A stretch of DNA of 64,000 bases from Apiosordaria backusii (GCA_030549205.1 JAUKTV010000003.1:372001-436000), one strand, 5' to 3'; shown: positions 1-11,834, counted from the first letter of the stretch. Numbers and translations: made by a program. Notes: generated by a model from the sequence alone, not told the origin.

Positions 1-3000
1 GTCGCCGGGGCCAGAGCCCTGTTGTCGGCAAAGACTCCAACAAGTCGACAACTGCCCCGCGTTGCCTCGGCCGCCGTCCATGCCGGAAGCAGCAGCAATG
101 TTGGTGGGAGTAGCGGTAGTCTCCCATTTCACGTTCAGCATGCCTCTTCGTTACCACATCGCCCCGCGGTAGCTGGGTCTTCCTCTTGTGTCCGAGGGTT
201 TCACACTACTTCCTCCTCTCTGGCGAGGCCGGAAGACGGCGGTGGTGGTGATAATAACCCCAGTTCTTCCAACAACGCCGCCGCCACAGAGACAGAGGAG
301 AAACCTAGCAGTACAAGCGATAAAAACAACAAGACCGAACTAGATAATGCCAACAAAGAGAAAGAACCCCCCGCCCCCGCCCCGGAGACAACGACAACAA
401 CAACAACCGCAGCAGCAGCAGCAGCAGCAGCAGCAGCCGCCGCAGCAAAACGAGCCCAGCTCCGCACCTCAGGCTACGGCTCGGCCCGCGCTCGAGCAAA
501 CCGCGTCCCCCGCGTGGAGGAAGTCCCCCAGCTCGAACTCGACCAGTTCTTCCTCGAGCACAACGTCTCCCTTTACGAAGAGCGCCCTCTCGGATCCCTC
601 GACACGCTTCTCTTCCCCATGCTATCCGCGGATCAAGAGCGAGTTTTGGCAGAAACAGACGCCGAGATCAACGAGCAGGCTCTGTCAGAGACGACGGCTG
701 AGTATTACAAGTCTAGACTCGAAGACTTGGTCACGAGCGGGGATAAGACAGACAAAGATGTGCTGGATAGACTAGTGGGGAGGTTTCAGAGGGTGTACAA
801 CGCTGCGTTTTTGCAGGTGGTGGCGCTGGGGCATAAGCCTACTGAGTTGCCGGAGGAGATTCTCGATGTGAGGGAGCTGGGGGAGTTGGTGGTGGATCAG
901 CATGAGAGGATTGCCAGTTGGGAGGAGGGGAGGTTGCAGAAGGAGGGGGGGAGGTATTTGGAGAGGTTTGGGGAGGATAAGGAGGTGCCGGAGGGGATGA
1001 GGAGGTTGATGCATGGGAGTCCGATGTCGAGGAGGCCGGACCCGGAGTATTCGGTTTGTAGGGAGCTGTTGGCTGCGGTGAGGTCGCAGTTGCTGACGCC
1101 GCCTCCTCCTGGGGTGCTGGGGGCGAGGACGGAGGCGAGGAGGCCGGTGGCGCTGTTTACTGTGCTGAATTGCAAGGGGCCGAGGATTCCGGCGACGGTG
1201 GTGAATGATATTGGGAGTGAGCTGATGGCGGATGTGGTGCATCTGAGTGCGATGGATTTGGGGAGGATATTGGGGAAGCATATGGGGCAGAACTTGTATC
1301 TGAGCCGGGGGTCGTTGTCGATGCTGGGGTATGCGGCTGCGGAGATGAATGGGAGGATTGTGGCGAGGGCGGATGCTGAGTCTGAGGGGGACATCTCGGG
1401 GATGGTCGCTGTGGCTTTGCCTTCGAGGTTGAGGTCGTATTTTTCTTCGTCGAGAGATAACTCGGCGGGTTCTCTGGATGGGAAGTGGGATGATCTCAAA
1501 ATTACCAACGCGTTGAGTGCGCTCATTGAGGCGGCGGATATCAAGCGGGCTTTGAGTGGGGAGGACATGGGGCCACGAGATCTCATTATTCATATTCATG
1601 ATTATGTTGAGATTGGTGCTCTTCAAAGTTCGATTCTCAACAAGATTAGGACTATTGTTGACCGCATGTGGCATAATGGGAGAAGAGTGGTCATTGTTGC
1701 TTCCTCATCGGGCGAGTTGAAGAACTCAGGGCAGTGGCGGGACCAGCTTGCAGAGATTAGCCGTGATGGGACACATATCATTCCATTCCATTCTCACGAG
1801 GATAACCACTGGCTCGAGGCTGCCGATAACATGCTCGACAACTTCAGAAACATTGAGGACATGGTGCAAGCCATGGTGGGCGCTGATGCCGACGTCAGCC
1901 TCCACAGGGAAATACTTGCTATCAGAGGTATATCCGATGTCGACAGGAAAAGGGCCGAGAAGTACGCGAGGCTTATGAGACTATTCAAACAGCATGTCTT
2001 TGATGCCCAGTGGGTGTACCGGGTCGCCACCTTGCTGGTTGGGGTCAGAAAGCCCGGTCTCAAGAGATTTGGTCTCGACCACCTCAAGTACGTCTTGGAC
2101 TTCATGGCCGAAAGGGATGAGCACTGGAAGAAGATCTGCCCGACCGTCAAGCCACCCTACTATTCACCCCTCTTCACGCCGCGATCGCCCCAAATGCCCA
2201 ACTTTTTCTCTGGTGGACCTCCAGATGAGTTTGGCCAACAATCGAGCGGCCCATCAGGAACTCTTCCCGGCGGGCTTTCATCCAAGGATCTCGACCAACA
2301 CGAAAAGAAGCTCGCCTCAGGGCTCATCAACGCAGAGGACATTCACACCACCTTTGATAACATCATCGTCCCCCAAGAAACCAAAGAATCTCTCATCGGC
2401 CTCACCTCCCTCTCCCTCATCCGGCCCGAAGCCTTTTCCTATGGCGTCCTCAAAACGGAGCGCATTCCCGGCTGTTTACTCTACGGGCCCCCAGGAACAG
2501 GCAAAACTCTCCTCGCCAAAGCCGTAGCCAAAGAATCCGGCGCCAACATGCTCGAAGTCAGCGCAGCGTCCATCAACGACATGTGGCTGGGTCAATCAGA
2601 GAAGAACGTCCGCGCCATCTTTTCCCTAGCCCGCAAGCTCGCCCCCATGGTCATCTTCCTCGACGAGGCCGACGCGCTCCTGGGCGCCAGGCACAACACC
2701 CCCGGCCGCACCGCCCACAGGGAAACCATCACGCAGTTTCTGAGAGAGTGGGACGGCATGTCCGACATGCGCGCCTTCATCATGGTGGCCACCAACCGAC
2801 CGTTTGACCTCGACGAGGCCGTCCTCAGGCGTCTCCCCCGCAAAATTTTGGTTGATCTCCCCCTCGCGCCCGAACGCAAGAAGATATTGGAGGTGATGCT
2901 CAAAGAGGAGATTTTGGCAGACGATGTCAACCTGGAGCAGCTAGCCAAGGAGACCGACCTCTATTCCGGTTCCGACCTGAAGAACTTGTGTGTTTCAGCG

Positions 3001-3390
3001 GCAATGGAGGCGGTGAGGCAGGAAGTGAGGGATAAGGAAGCGTGGGATAAGAAACAGGCGGAGAATGCGCCGGCGCAAGATCGGGACAAGGTGGAGGGGG
3101 AGGAGGTGGAGGGAGAGGAGGAGGTGATTATTAAAGAGAAGGAGATTTACCAGTTTCCTGAGAAGAGGGTGCTGACGAGGGGCCACTTTGAGAAGGGGCT
3201 GAGGGAGATTAGCGCGAGTATCTCGGAGGATATGGATTCCCTCAAGGCGATTAGGAAATTTGATGAGCAGTATGGGGATTCGGGGAGGAAGAAGAAGAGG
3301 AGAAAAGGGATGGGGTTTGAGGTTGTGGATGGGAGGTTGGGAGGGGGGACGGAGGAGGTTAGGGTTAGGCAGGTTGTTACTGGGGTTTAG
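1..3390 (+). CDS. Mitochondrial-type AAA ATPase (Msp1/ATAD1-like), 5' end beyond the window
   Basis: One long frame is open from base 1 and stops at 3388-3390. No in-frame ATG occurs before about base 619, so the true start lies upstream and at least 1129 residues are present. Numbered from base 22, the AAA module has Walker A GPPGTGKT at residues 822-829 (bases 2485-2508), Walker B FLDEAD near 879-884, and an arginine-finger-like RRLPRK near the second region of homology. The spacing resembles the Msp1/ATAD1 (meiotic-clade) ATPases that pull mislocalised tail-anchored proteins out of the outer mitochondrial membrane. The first 60 residues are Ser/Arg-rich with an RGFHTTS stretch typical of fungal mitochondrial presequences, which would instead suggest a matrix or inner-membrane location. 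A polyalanine run (about 410-440) is encoded by a GCA/GCC repeat. No introns are seen. AAA identity is firm; subfamily and location are inferred. Confidence 0.85.
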   Translation, partial: VAGARALLSAKTPTSRQLPRVASAAVHAGSSSNVGGSSGSLPFHVQHASSLPHRPAVAGSSSCVRGFHTTSSSLARPEDGGGGDNNPSSSNNAAATETEEKPSSTSDKNNKTELDNANKEKEPPAPAPETTTTTTTAAAAAAAAAAAAAKRAQLRTSGYGSARARANRVPRVEEVPQLELDQFFLEHNVSLYEERPLGSLDTLLFPMLSADQERVLAETDAEINEQALSETTAEYYKSRLEDLVTSGDKTDKDVLDRLVGRFQRVYNAAFLQVVALGHKPTELPEEILDVRELGELVVDQHERIASWEEGRLQKEGGRYLERFGEDKEVPEGMRRLMHGSPMSRRPDPEYSVCRELLAAVRSQLLTPPPPGVLGARTEARRPVALFTVLNCKGPRIPATVVNDIGSELMADVVHLSAMDLGRILGKHMGQNLYLSRGSLSMLGYAAAEMNGRIVARADAESEGDISGMVAVALPSRLRSYFSSSRDNSAGSLDGKWDDLKITNALSALIEAADIKRALSGEDMGPRDLIIHIHDYVEIGALQSSILNKIRTIVDRMWHNGRRVVIVASSSGELKNSGQWRDQLAEISRDGTHIIPFHSHEDNHWLEAADNMLDNFRNIEDMVQAMVGADADVSLHREILAIRGISDVDRKRAEKYARLMRLFKQHVFDAQWVYRVATLLVGVRKPGLKRFGLDHLKYVLDFMAERDEHWKKICPTVKPPYYSPLFTPRSPQMPNFFSGGPPDEFGQQSSGPSGTLPGGLSSKDLDQHEKKLASGLINAEDIHTTFDNIIVPQETKESLIGLTSLSLIRPEAFSYGVLKTERIPGCLLYGPPGTGKTLLAKAVAKESGANMLEVSAASINDMWLGQSEKNVRAIFSLARKLAPMVIFLDEADALLGARHNTPGRTAHRETITQFLREWDGMSDMRAFIMVATNRPFDLDEAVLRRLPRKILVDLPLAPERKKILEVMLKEEILADDVNLEQLAKETDLYSGSDLKNLCVSAAMEAVRQEVRDKEAWDKKQAENAPAQDRDKVEGEEVEGEEEVIIKEKEIYQFPEKRVLTRGHFEKGLREISASISEDMDSLKAIRKFDEQYGDSGRKKKRRKGMGFEVVDGRLGGGTEEVRVRQVVTGV

Positions 3391-4192
3391 GGTGCTCTGA
3401 TGGAGGGGGTGAAGGAGGTGGGGAAGGTGGAAAGGGGAAAAAAACGAACAAATTAAATGAGTTGAAGGGAGGGGAATAGATTGTACGAATAGTCTGTAAA
3501 AAAATGGTATACACTGGGGGTTGGTACTGTATCAGTCATGGAATAGGGATAAGGAATGATAAGGAGGGAAGGACAGCGGAAAAGTATAAAGTTGTGTTGT
3601 TGTTGTTGTATGTACAATTGCTGAATTGGGGTTGAACTGGAGTTGTATATATTGTAATTCAGCGGAAAATTGTAAATACCCGTCAATCACATTCAAACTT
3701 GGGAGAGTTTCGGACTACCTACACTACCTAGCTCAACAAGGTAGGTGAGGTAGTTAGTGCGTATGTATGCGCGATTGCAAAACTTGAAACATGAATCTCA
3801 GGTTGATTTTGATCAGAGGCTTCATTTTACCCAGATTTATTGATTTATTTGGTTGTTTCACCCGCATTATTCCTTCTTCAGTTTGGAGACAGTTTTTTTT
3901 TTGAAACCGATACTTGAATGGAGGGTTTAAAAAGCGAAACATATGACGGATAGCCGATACAGTCTTTTTTTTTGCTGTGCTCTCTAAATAATAATAACCC
4001 CTGAGCGGGCAGGTTGGACAGCTTCAGAAAAGAAATATGCAATTTTCGTATTCCTACATTATTACAAAGCTCTCACCCCCTCCCCCATCAAAGTTCAAAT
4101 CCCATCATTATCAAACGCTGAAACGCCCAAACACCCTCATTTTGATATGTGTGAATTCTGTATCATTATATCTTCCCTTCAGCAGCAGCATA
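3391..4192. other. Intergenic, convergent 3' flanks
   Basis: About 800 bases lie between the stop of the AAA gene and the stop of the minus-strand SF3B2 gene. The stretch is AT-rich, with poly-T runs near 3893-3903 and 3964-3974 and a CTACCT/AGGTAG cluster at 3716-3755. I see no coding potential. Confidence 0.6.
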
Positions 4193-6105
4193 TCAATACC
4201 TCTTCTTCTCCCCCCTCCTCTCCTCATCCCTCTTCTGCCTCTTCCTGCTCTCCGACGCAATAAAGTCCGTCAAGTCCTCCTCAAACTGGCTCTTGTTCCA
4301 CTGCGCCCCCACCCCCTCCTCCCTCCTCCCCGCCTCGTACTTCTTCTTCAGCTCCTCCTTGCTCATCCCCTCTGCCCTCACCAGCGCATCCGGATCCAGA
4401 CTCACTTCCACATCCCCCGGCTTCTTCCTCTTGCGGCTTTCCTCATCATCTCTCCCCAACACTGGCAAGTTGGCAGTATGTTTAGATAAATCGTACGTTT
4501 TATCTGACCCGAAAAAGCCTTCGACGCGAGCCTGCCGTTCGGGAATAACGGTGTATGCTGATCGAGGATGCGCCGACCCCTCCGTTTCGTAGCCCCTACG
4601 GGACGTTTTGCGGAGGTCGAATTCGCCCGCCATGCTAGTGTCCATACCGGAAGCATCGGGGTGGACGGTGCTAGCGTAACCGCCCGGTGTTTCGAGGCCG
4701 GTGACTGTCTCGATCCCGCCGGCGGGGATGTGGTCTTCGTCTTCGTCCTCGTCTTCGTCCTCTTCTTCGGATTCTTCCTCTTCAGATTCCTCGGCGGGGG
4801 GTTGGAGCTCTCCCCAGAGGGTGCGGTCGATTGGTTCGGCGGGGGTGATGTAGGCTGCTGCTGCTGCGGCGCCGGCGGGTTGGCCTGGCTGACCTGGTTG
4901 ACCGGTTGGGTAACCTGGTTGTCCGGGGACCATAAGACCAAAAATGTCACCTCCGTAGAGTGGGCGGTTGTATTCATCTAATGGGGGCTTCCCCCATTGG
5001 CCGGGCTGGAAGCCCCATGAGGCTCCTGGGGGGAGGGGGCGTTGAGACCGGGGATTTTGAGGGTTGGGTATGAAGGCGGCGGGCCGACGCGCTGTTGCTG
5101 GAGGAGCCATGGAGGGGGAAATCCAGGTTGCATGCCTAGAGCTTCTCGGAGTCCTTCGCTCAGTTCACCAGCCTTGAAGATGTTATAGTCGGCTTCCCAC
5201 TCCTTGCCTTCGTAGTAGACGTCACCGAATCGAGTCAGGTCGGGCTTGGTCTGGTGGCGGAAGAAGGCGTCGTAGAGCTTTTGGTAGTCGATGTCCAGTT
5301 TGCCCATCTTGGGTTGTACCCTTTCGCGCTGTTTCTGCTTGAGAGTTTGCTCGGCCTGCTTCTCCAATACTGCATCTCGCATTTCGGTGATGCCCGTCTC
5401 GGCGATGAACTGGGGCAGCTTGAATGGTGGCTTCTCGATACCTCGCTTGCTGGAGAGATATTCGCGCTTCAACGACCAGTGTCCAGGGACGGGCACAATA
5501 TTGCGCTGCGCCTTGATCTGAACCAAAAGTCGTGGGTCTGATGACGAGACGTCGTTCCATTCCACCACTTCTGGTGTCCGTACCAGGGCCTTGAGCTCGG
5601 CGATGGAGAGCTTGTTGAGCTTTTTGCGCTTCTTCTTGGACATTTTTGGCTGTGCGTCCTCGTCTTCGCTGGGAATCTCGTCGTCTTGGTCAAAGAAGAC
5701 CTCGCCCTTGTTGCCCGCGTTGGCCTCCTTCACGACCTCATCGTCGTCCAAGCTCATGCCATATTTCTCGAATGCTTTCTTGAAGTCGGCATAGGCAGGG
5801 TCGTCTAATGGGATTTCGTCAATTACAGGTCCGTCGGCATCCATCTTGCTGTCCGCGTCGTCATCTTTCTTAACTTCGAGATCGGCGACGGGTGTCGTCT
5901 CGTCTGGTACGGGTCCATCTTCTTTTGGAGTCTCGTCTTTGGTTTCTTCTGGGGCTTTTGAACCGTTCTAGAATGTATGTTAGTAGCTGTAGTTGTGGCA
6001 GAAATTCAAGCATCAATAGAAACTACCAACCTCAGCCTGTGTCTTTTTCTGCTCCTTCTTCTTCGCCCGGCGCATTTGGTTCTTGGTCATCTTTGCGGCT
6101 GCCAT
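4193..6105 (-). CDS. CUS1: Splicing factor 3B subunit 2 (SF3B145/Cus1), one apparent frameshift
   Basis: Core subunit of SF3b in the U2 snRNP, which helps anchor U2 to the branch-point region. Start ATG at 6105-6103. Exon 1 is 6031-6105 (25 codons, Lys-rich). The intron is 5968-6030 (63 nt; GTTGGT donor, CTAAC branch, CTAG acceptor). Exon 2 runs to 4193. It carries the conserved order of DUF382 (KIPGLNAP, PPPSYP) and the proline-rich PSP block (WGKPPLDEYNRPLYGG), then an acidic stretch and a Lys/Arg tail. The frame changes inside DUF382/PSP at a G6-A-G5 tract on the plus strand (5028-5039). Conserved residues continue on both sides in two frames, and one extra base there would give 616 residues. 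No GT-AG intron of plausible length can bridge the site. The gene is probably intact in the organism and mis-sequenced here. It is divergent from the 6816 transporter gene. Confidence 0.92.
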
Positions 6106-6815
6106 CTTGGACAGCTGTGAGCCGGCGGCTCTTTCTCGTTGGGGGATGTTTGAATATGCAATTCGAGGGTGCAAATATGCTGTCCGTAGATGTACCCGGG
6201 TTCAGTAGTCGTGGGGATGGTGATGATGGCTGACGGGTGGAGTTTGACGCGCTATCAAGAGTCGCTTCTCAATTCAATGTCCAGCAATCGCCATGCGGCG
6301 CGCCCCAAAACTTTTGAGATGCAGGCTCAGCTTGGCGGTGGCTGTTAGTGGAAAGAAGTGGCGGTGCACTACCTTAGGTAAGGCTCCGAAGGCTGGACCC
6401 CCCTGCAGCGCGTGCTGCTTCTGCGACAGCAATTGGCAGCGCCAAGAGAGCTTAATTGGCGGGATTCAAACCGCCGCGCGCTCTGCCATCCATTCAGATT
6501 ATTGGTGATTGCTTCAAGTCCTCAGACAAACTCTCCTTTTTTTGTTCTACTGCATACGCACAAGAGACGTCAAGGGAGAGCTGCCATGGTTACTTGACTA
6601 GTTCCTTCTTCAACACACACTCGTTTGACACTCGATTAATTGATTGACTTGGACTTGTCACATCTGTCAGCCAAGTCCTCTCTCGCTTACGCTGTACGCC
6701 AACATCCCACGCCAACCGTCCTAGGATTCCGAGCATCGTTACGATTGAACGAAAACGCAACGTCTCCCCCCTCTCTCCTTTTTGACACCAGACAACTGCC
6801 ACAGCCTTGTGTGCG
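6106..6815. promoter_or_regulatory. Divergent intergenic region, SF3B2 / transporter
   Basis: About 710 bases separate two divergently read start codons, so this stretch should hold both promoters and 5' UTRs. The part next to the transporter is C/T-rich. I found no defined motif I would stand behind. Confidence 0.5.
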
Positions 6816-8708
6816 ATGCCACACTCAACCTCTCACATGCGGGCACCGTCGCAGAATCGATTGTCCAACGCAAACGGTAGCCCGGCGCACAGCGGTACAG
6901 AAAAGTTCCCCGACTTTGATGCCGCCCACGTTTTCGATTCGAGCGCGCCGAATGGAGGAAGGCAGCAGAATGGATACGGGTACAGCAAGGAAAGTGTCAC
7001 ACACCAGGCCCGCCGCGACAGCAGAGTAAAATGGGCTCCCGCCGCCTCCTCCAACTCATACGGCCATGCCAGGAAAAGGAGCAGCATCAGTAATGCCATG
7101 CACCGCATGCGCTCCGGGAGTATGAGCCAAAACGCCCACGAGATTGCCGGTGCCCTCCGCGCTCCAGTATCATGGAAGCTCATTGTATGTTCCTGTGTCC
7201 TCTTTTCCAGCTTGTACCACCACCCACCCAATGAATTGACCAATGCTGACATGTTCCTGTTGTGTATTATGTAGGCTCTATGCATAATGTGGTACTGGTC
7301 CTCCGCCCTGACCAACACCTCCTCCAAGTCCATCCTCACAGCCTTTGACAAACCGGCCACCCTGACCATTGTCCAATTCGGCTTCGTATCCTCCTACTGC
7401 CTCATACTTTCCGGGCTCGCCTCCAAGTTTCCCAAGCTGCGAACCCTCATCCCGGCCCTCAAACACCCCATCCGCTACCCATCAAGAGATGTAATCAAAA
7501 CCACCCTCCCGCTAGCTGCCTTCCAAATCGGAGGGCATCTCCTCTCCTCGAACGCCACCTCCAAAATCCCTGTTTCGCTCGTCCACACAATCAAGGGCCT
7601 TTCTCCATTATTCACCGTCCTAGCCTACCGCTTCATCTTCGACATCCGCTACCCCCGCGCAACGTACATCTCGCTCATTCCCCTCACAATCGGAGTCATG
7701 CTGGCCTGCTCCAGCAACCGCACCCAATTTGGGGGTCAGTTCTTGGGTATCCTCTACGCCCTCTGCGCAACCATCATCTTCGTCACGCAAAACATCTTTT
7801 CCAAACGCTTGTTCAACGAGGCCGCCAGGGCAGAAGCAGAAGGGTTGGGGGTGCAGTCCAAGAAACTCGATAAACTCAACCTGCTGTGCTACTCCTCCGG
7901 CATGGCCTTTATCTGCACCCTCCCCATCTGGTTCTGGTCGGAGGGTTTCCACATCCTGACCGATTTCTTGTATGATGGGTCAGTGGACTTGACTGTTTCG
8001 CCGAACAGCTTTGACCATGGGAGGTTGACGATAGAATACATCTTCAACGGGACTTTTCATTTTGGGCAGAATATCCTCGCTTTTGTTTTGCTCTCCACCG
8101 TCTCGCCCGTCACGTACTCGGTAGCGAGTCTGCTCAAAAGAGTATTCGTCATTTTCGTCACGCTGGTCTGGTTCAGAAACCCGACAACGAGGGTGCAAGC
8201 GGTGGGGATCGGGTTGACTTTTCTGGGATTGTGGATGTACGATAGGAGCAGTGAGAAGAACAAGGCTGATCAGAAAGCAAGGAGGATGACTGGGGACTCC
8301 CTCAAAATGCCAGAAGGGGGGATTCTACCGCTGAGTGTGAAGGGCGGTGGTGGTATGACTACATCACCACAAGAGATGAGTGGAAATGGTGGTGTGTTGG
8401 GGAGGGGTGGGTATGGGTATAATGGGTATGTTGGTGGTGGTGGTGGGTATGGCTACACAAATGGGAGGAGCTCGCCGAACCTACCGCCGCAACAAAGACC
8501 GGTGTCAGCGGGGGTTAATGGAGATACGAAAAAGTCGGATGATTATGTCGTGGGAAGCAATGGAAAGGCGGGGGTAACAACGACGCGGAATAGGGGCGCG
8601 AGTAACGCTGCTTGGCTGGCTCCTGGGACTAGGGCGGAGGAGACCTGGCGGGCTGGGGATAATGTGCCTCCTACGACGGGTAGTGGTAACCTTGTTGCTG
8701 CGAGGTAG
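6816..8708 (+). CDS. Triose-phosphate/nucleotide-sugar transporter family protein (Sly41-like)
   Basis: Ten-helix drug/metabolite-type carrier of the TPT (DUF250) family; yeast Sly41 is the closest named relative I recall, acting in ER/Golgi membranes. The substrate is unknown. Exon 1 is 6816-7184 (123 codons, mostly a polar N-terminal tail). The intron is 7185-7274 (90 nt; GTATGT donor, GCTGAC branch, TGTAG acceptor). Exon 2 is 7275-8708, giving 600 residues. The splice joins WKLI to ALCIMWYW, so the intron falls at the start of the first membrane helix. Typical TPT signatures are visible: SSALTNTSSKSIL, a KGLSPLFTVL stretch, and a PVTYSVASLLKRVFV stretch before the last helices. The final 130 residues are Gly/Tyr-rich and low in complexity. 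The ATG at 6816 was chosen as the first in-frame ATG. Confidence 0.9.
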
Positions 8709-9389
8709 ATTGATTGTTCAAGTTATAGAAAGGGATGAAGGGTTTTATCATGATGGGAATGGGAATGGGAACGGGCACCTTTCAACTTTTTTTTTTTTTT
8801 TTTTTTTTGGATTCATGGAAAAACACGGGAAGGTGTGTACTCGTAAGTTGGGTGTAGAATTATTGTAGTCTTTTTTAGTAACGGCATTTCATTGCTTTGT
8901 TTGTTCATGTTAGACACACTTTGGGATTTTGTGCCTTGATATCCTAGGACATTTTAAATAGACTGTTGGGGTTTTCGGGTTCTATCATATCATGTTGGTT
9001 GAGAAAGAAAGAGAGTTTGACCCATCTGCCTTCGTGTTATTATTATGATAAACCTGACTAGCTGTAGAAAAGGGGAGGCATAGGGAATAAAGGAAAGGTG
9101 CAAGTGATGAGATTCTTGCAACGATTTAAACTTTATAATCAGACACAACGAAACTCGTCTTAAAACCGCTACAAGACCACAGCTTAAATACATGGTTTTT
9201 ACTCTGCGTAGAAAGCTACGCCACACAGTGATTCTAGGAAAAAAAGCTCAAACCATATACACAAGGTAAAGGACCAGAGCAATCTTGATTTGATCTCTAG
9301 TCTCTCTCTCTCTTCAGCATGATATTTTCCCATCCATCCATCCACCCATCCAAATCCCTTGATATACCCCTATTTATCCCTCTCTACAT
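8709..9389. other. Intergenic, convergent 3' flanks
   Basis: About 680 bases lie between the transporter stop and the ORC5 stop. A run of 22 T occupies 8787-8808 and a short CT repeat lies near 9300-9313. No coding potential is evident. Confidence 0.55.
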
Positions 9390-10983
9390 CTACTCAACCA
9401 ACCACTCCTCCACCTCCACCCCAACACTCCTCCCCAACCCCCTCACCACCTCCCAAGAACACGCCACCCTCCATTTCCCCCCCAAATCGCACACATCCCC
9501 CCCTCCTCCTACCTTGACCAGCAGCCTCAAGCTCGCAAGCGTGGCGATGGACATGTAAATATCATTATCCACCCCGTTCCCATCCCCTTCCCCCTTGTTG
9601 TTGACCACCATCCCATTCCTAATCTTTGCCCTACAACCCGGATCCCACTCCGCCCTCACCGCCGCAAAAATCGCCAGCATCCTCTCCAGCACAAACGCGT
9701 GCGCCCCCAGCAGTTTCCGTGCAATCTTGCGGTGCTGGCTTCCATTCTTACGACTGCCGCCCCTACCGCCGCCGGTGACGCCAGTCATGCCACTGAACCC
9801 GCCTCTTCGGCGCTTGCGGCCGTGGTGGAAAGTTGAAAAAAGGGTCAAGTCGGTTTTGGTTGGGTTGTGAGATGCCAAATAGGCGGATAAAAGCAGAAAC
9901 CGGGCGGTGGTGGGGAGGAGGGTGGCGAGGTCGGTTGTTTTGTTGGCTGGTTTGGCAGTGGGGATATTGATAGTAGTGGTGGTAGTGGAAGACGGGGGAG
10001 GGGGGGAAAGGGAGAGGGTTGGGTCAAGGAGGGATTCATCTTGGAAGTGGACCCTTGCTAAAACAACAAGTTTGGAAAACTCCTTTGCGGTGTGGGTGCG
10101 CTGGGTGATGGGGAGGATGAATTTCGGCCAGAGGGTTGAACAGGCTTGGGTTAGGGAGGGGAGGGAGCGGGAGGCGGAGCGGGAGAGGGAGTCGTGGACT
10201 GCGCCGACGAAGCGGGACCAGAGGTCGAGGGTTTCTTGTGGGGTGGTGTTGGGGATGGCGGGAGGGGGGTTAGGGAGAGGATGGAGGTGAATTCGGGTTT
10301 GGTGTAGGTTGGGAAGTGGAGGTGGGGGACGAAGGTGGTGAGGAGGTTGTTGGGGGGTGGGGAGGTGACGATGAAGAGGGTGGTGAGGGAGGGGATCTGG
10401 AGGGTGTTAGTAAGTGGGATTTATATAGAAGATAGAAGATGGTGAGTGGACATACGATCTCTGATAGTCTTGCTAGTGCTGGGAGTAGAGTGTGAGGTGC
10501 TTCTCGTTGATGGTCAATGCCGTCGAATACAAGCACAAACCGGAAGCCGTCTGGTCGTTCTGTGTACTTGAGCATCTTGGAGAGCTCAACTGTCAACTGC
10601 GAGACTGACTCGCACCTTGGGGGGACGGCCTCCCATTCCAAGGCGGCGGCTACCTTTCCCACTACCGTCTCATACAGATGACGTGCCGTGATACATTCTA
10701 TTGAGTTCACAATCGTGTGTCTAAGCGAAGCATTGTCAAGGCTGGCCAAGAGGGCAGTTATGATGGCAGTTTTGCCTGTTGCTTCGGTACCATAGACTAC
10801 AAGATTTCGACATGGTGCTGCACTGGGCTTTGTTTGTTAACTCTATGATCAACTATCAGATGAGAGGTCTCCTACATTCAAAAGTGTAGCCAGTGCTCGG
10901 ATCTGGGGTTCTCGACAGGGAAACTCTTTGGCCAGGAGGGTCAGCCGGAGCTCATCGGGGAGCTCGAATATTGGTACTGTCAT
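9390..10983 (-). CDS. ORC5: Origin recognition complex subunit 5 (ORC5), one apparent frameshift
   Basis: AAA+-type subunit of the six-protein complex that marks replication origins and loads MCM helicase. Exon 1 is 10876-10983 (36 codons). Intron 1 is 10828-10875, only 48 nt. Exon 2 is 10456-10827 and holds Walker A GTEATGKT (residues 49-56) and a Walker B-like VLVFDGID (about 135-141). Intron 2 is 10397-10455 (59 nt; GTATGT donor, CTAAC branch). Exon 3 runs to 9390. It carries the family's C-terminal signature LLLSAYLASHNP, which sits before the winged-helix region. Between exon 3's start and that signature the frame shifts at a G6 run (10264-10269 on the plus strand). One further base there joins the two halves into 495 residues, close to the usual ORC5 length. 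No intron explains the break. Identity is firm; the lesion is probably a sequence error. Confidence 0.88.
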
Positions 10984-11834
10984 GTCTGGTGTCTGTGACG
11001 GTCCACTTCACGATCAATAGACTTGAAGGCACAGATGAAGGATGAGAGGTTGTAATTTTGGTAATTTGAGCTGTTGCACTAGAGATGGCCGTTACAAGAA
11101 GGTATCAACGCGTCGCGCGTCTGAGGGTGTCAGTGCGCTGCTTCTAATCCTAGCCAGGCGACGGGTCTACCGTCTTGCCCCACCTGTTCCGTGCTGTCGG
11201 CTGGGTCCAGTGCTGTAACACGAGTGCCTGTCATTGCCCGGGAGCCCGAGCGTTTTATGAAGATTACCTTAGCTTGGACAAAATGCTCCGGGCAATGAGA
11301 AGGCATTCACAAATCCCACCAACAACCAACAAAGACATGGTCAGTGTTTCCACATGAATTACCAAAGAAAAAAATGAAGAAGAAGATCGATCTAATGCAT
11401 GTCAAAGATCAAGACCGTTGCATTTCTCCGCTTTCCGTCGAGAAACTGGCCAAGTGTTAACCCTGAAATTGGCCATCCCCAACTTACAGCGGCACTAGAC
11501 CCAGCTGAGGTTGAATCGGTGATGGCCGTGTCCAGGTGCCGTCCTGCCACCATGAGAATCGCGGGGGCCCGAACTTTCTCTGGCTGGTCCAGATCCAAGA
11601 CGACCGATAATCGGGTTGCAACCTCCGGTTCTCCTCCAGCTGACCACTATATCCATCATGAAAAAGCAACATCAAGGCCTGCTGCCCTCCACGGCGCAGA
11701 CCTTCCACCAACCTGACACTCAGATTCGCCGCCTCCCCGCTCTCCAGCCAAAGGCAGATCTGGACCGTGAGCGTGAACGACAACCACCAGAGGGCCCGCC
11801 GAGAGGGGGTAGTGGGCCCGGCGACAGAAACACC
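10984..11834. promoter_or_regulatory. Divergent region, ORC5 / Zn2Cys6 factor
   Basis: About 850 bases lie between two divergent starts. An in-frame ATG at 11658 would lengthen the Zn2Cys6 protein by 59 residues, so the distal part may be coding. No other feature is seen. Confidence 0.45.

Noticed and set aside
772..1674. 300-codon antisense frame over the AAA gene
   Set aside because: Low-complexity Arg/His/Pro translation, explained by G-ending codons on the coding strand.
6440..6510. tRNA-like stretch on the minus strand with a GGTTTGAATCC box
   Set aside because: The A- and B-like boxes are too close and no D, anticodon or acceptor stems form.
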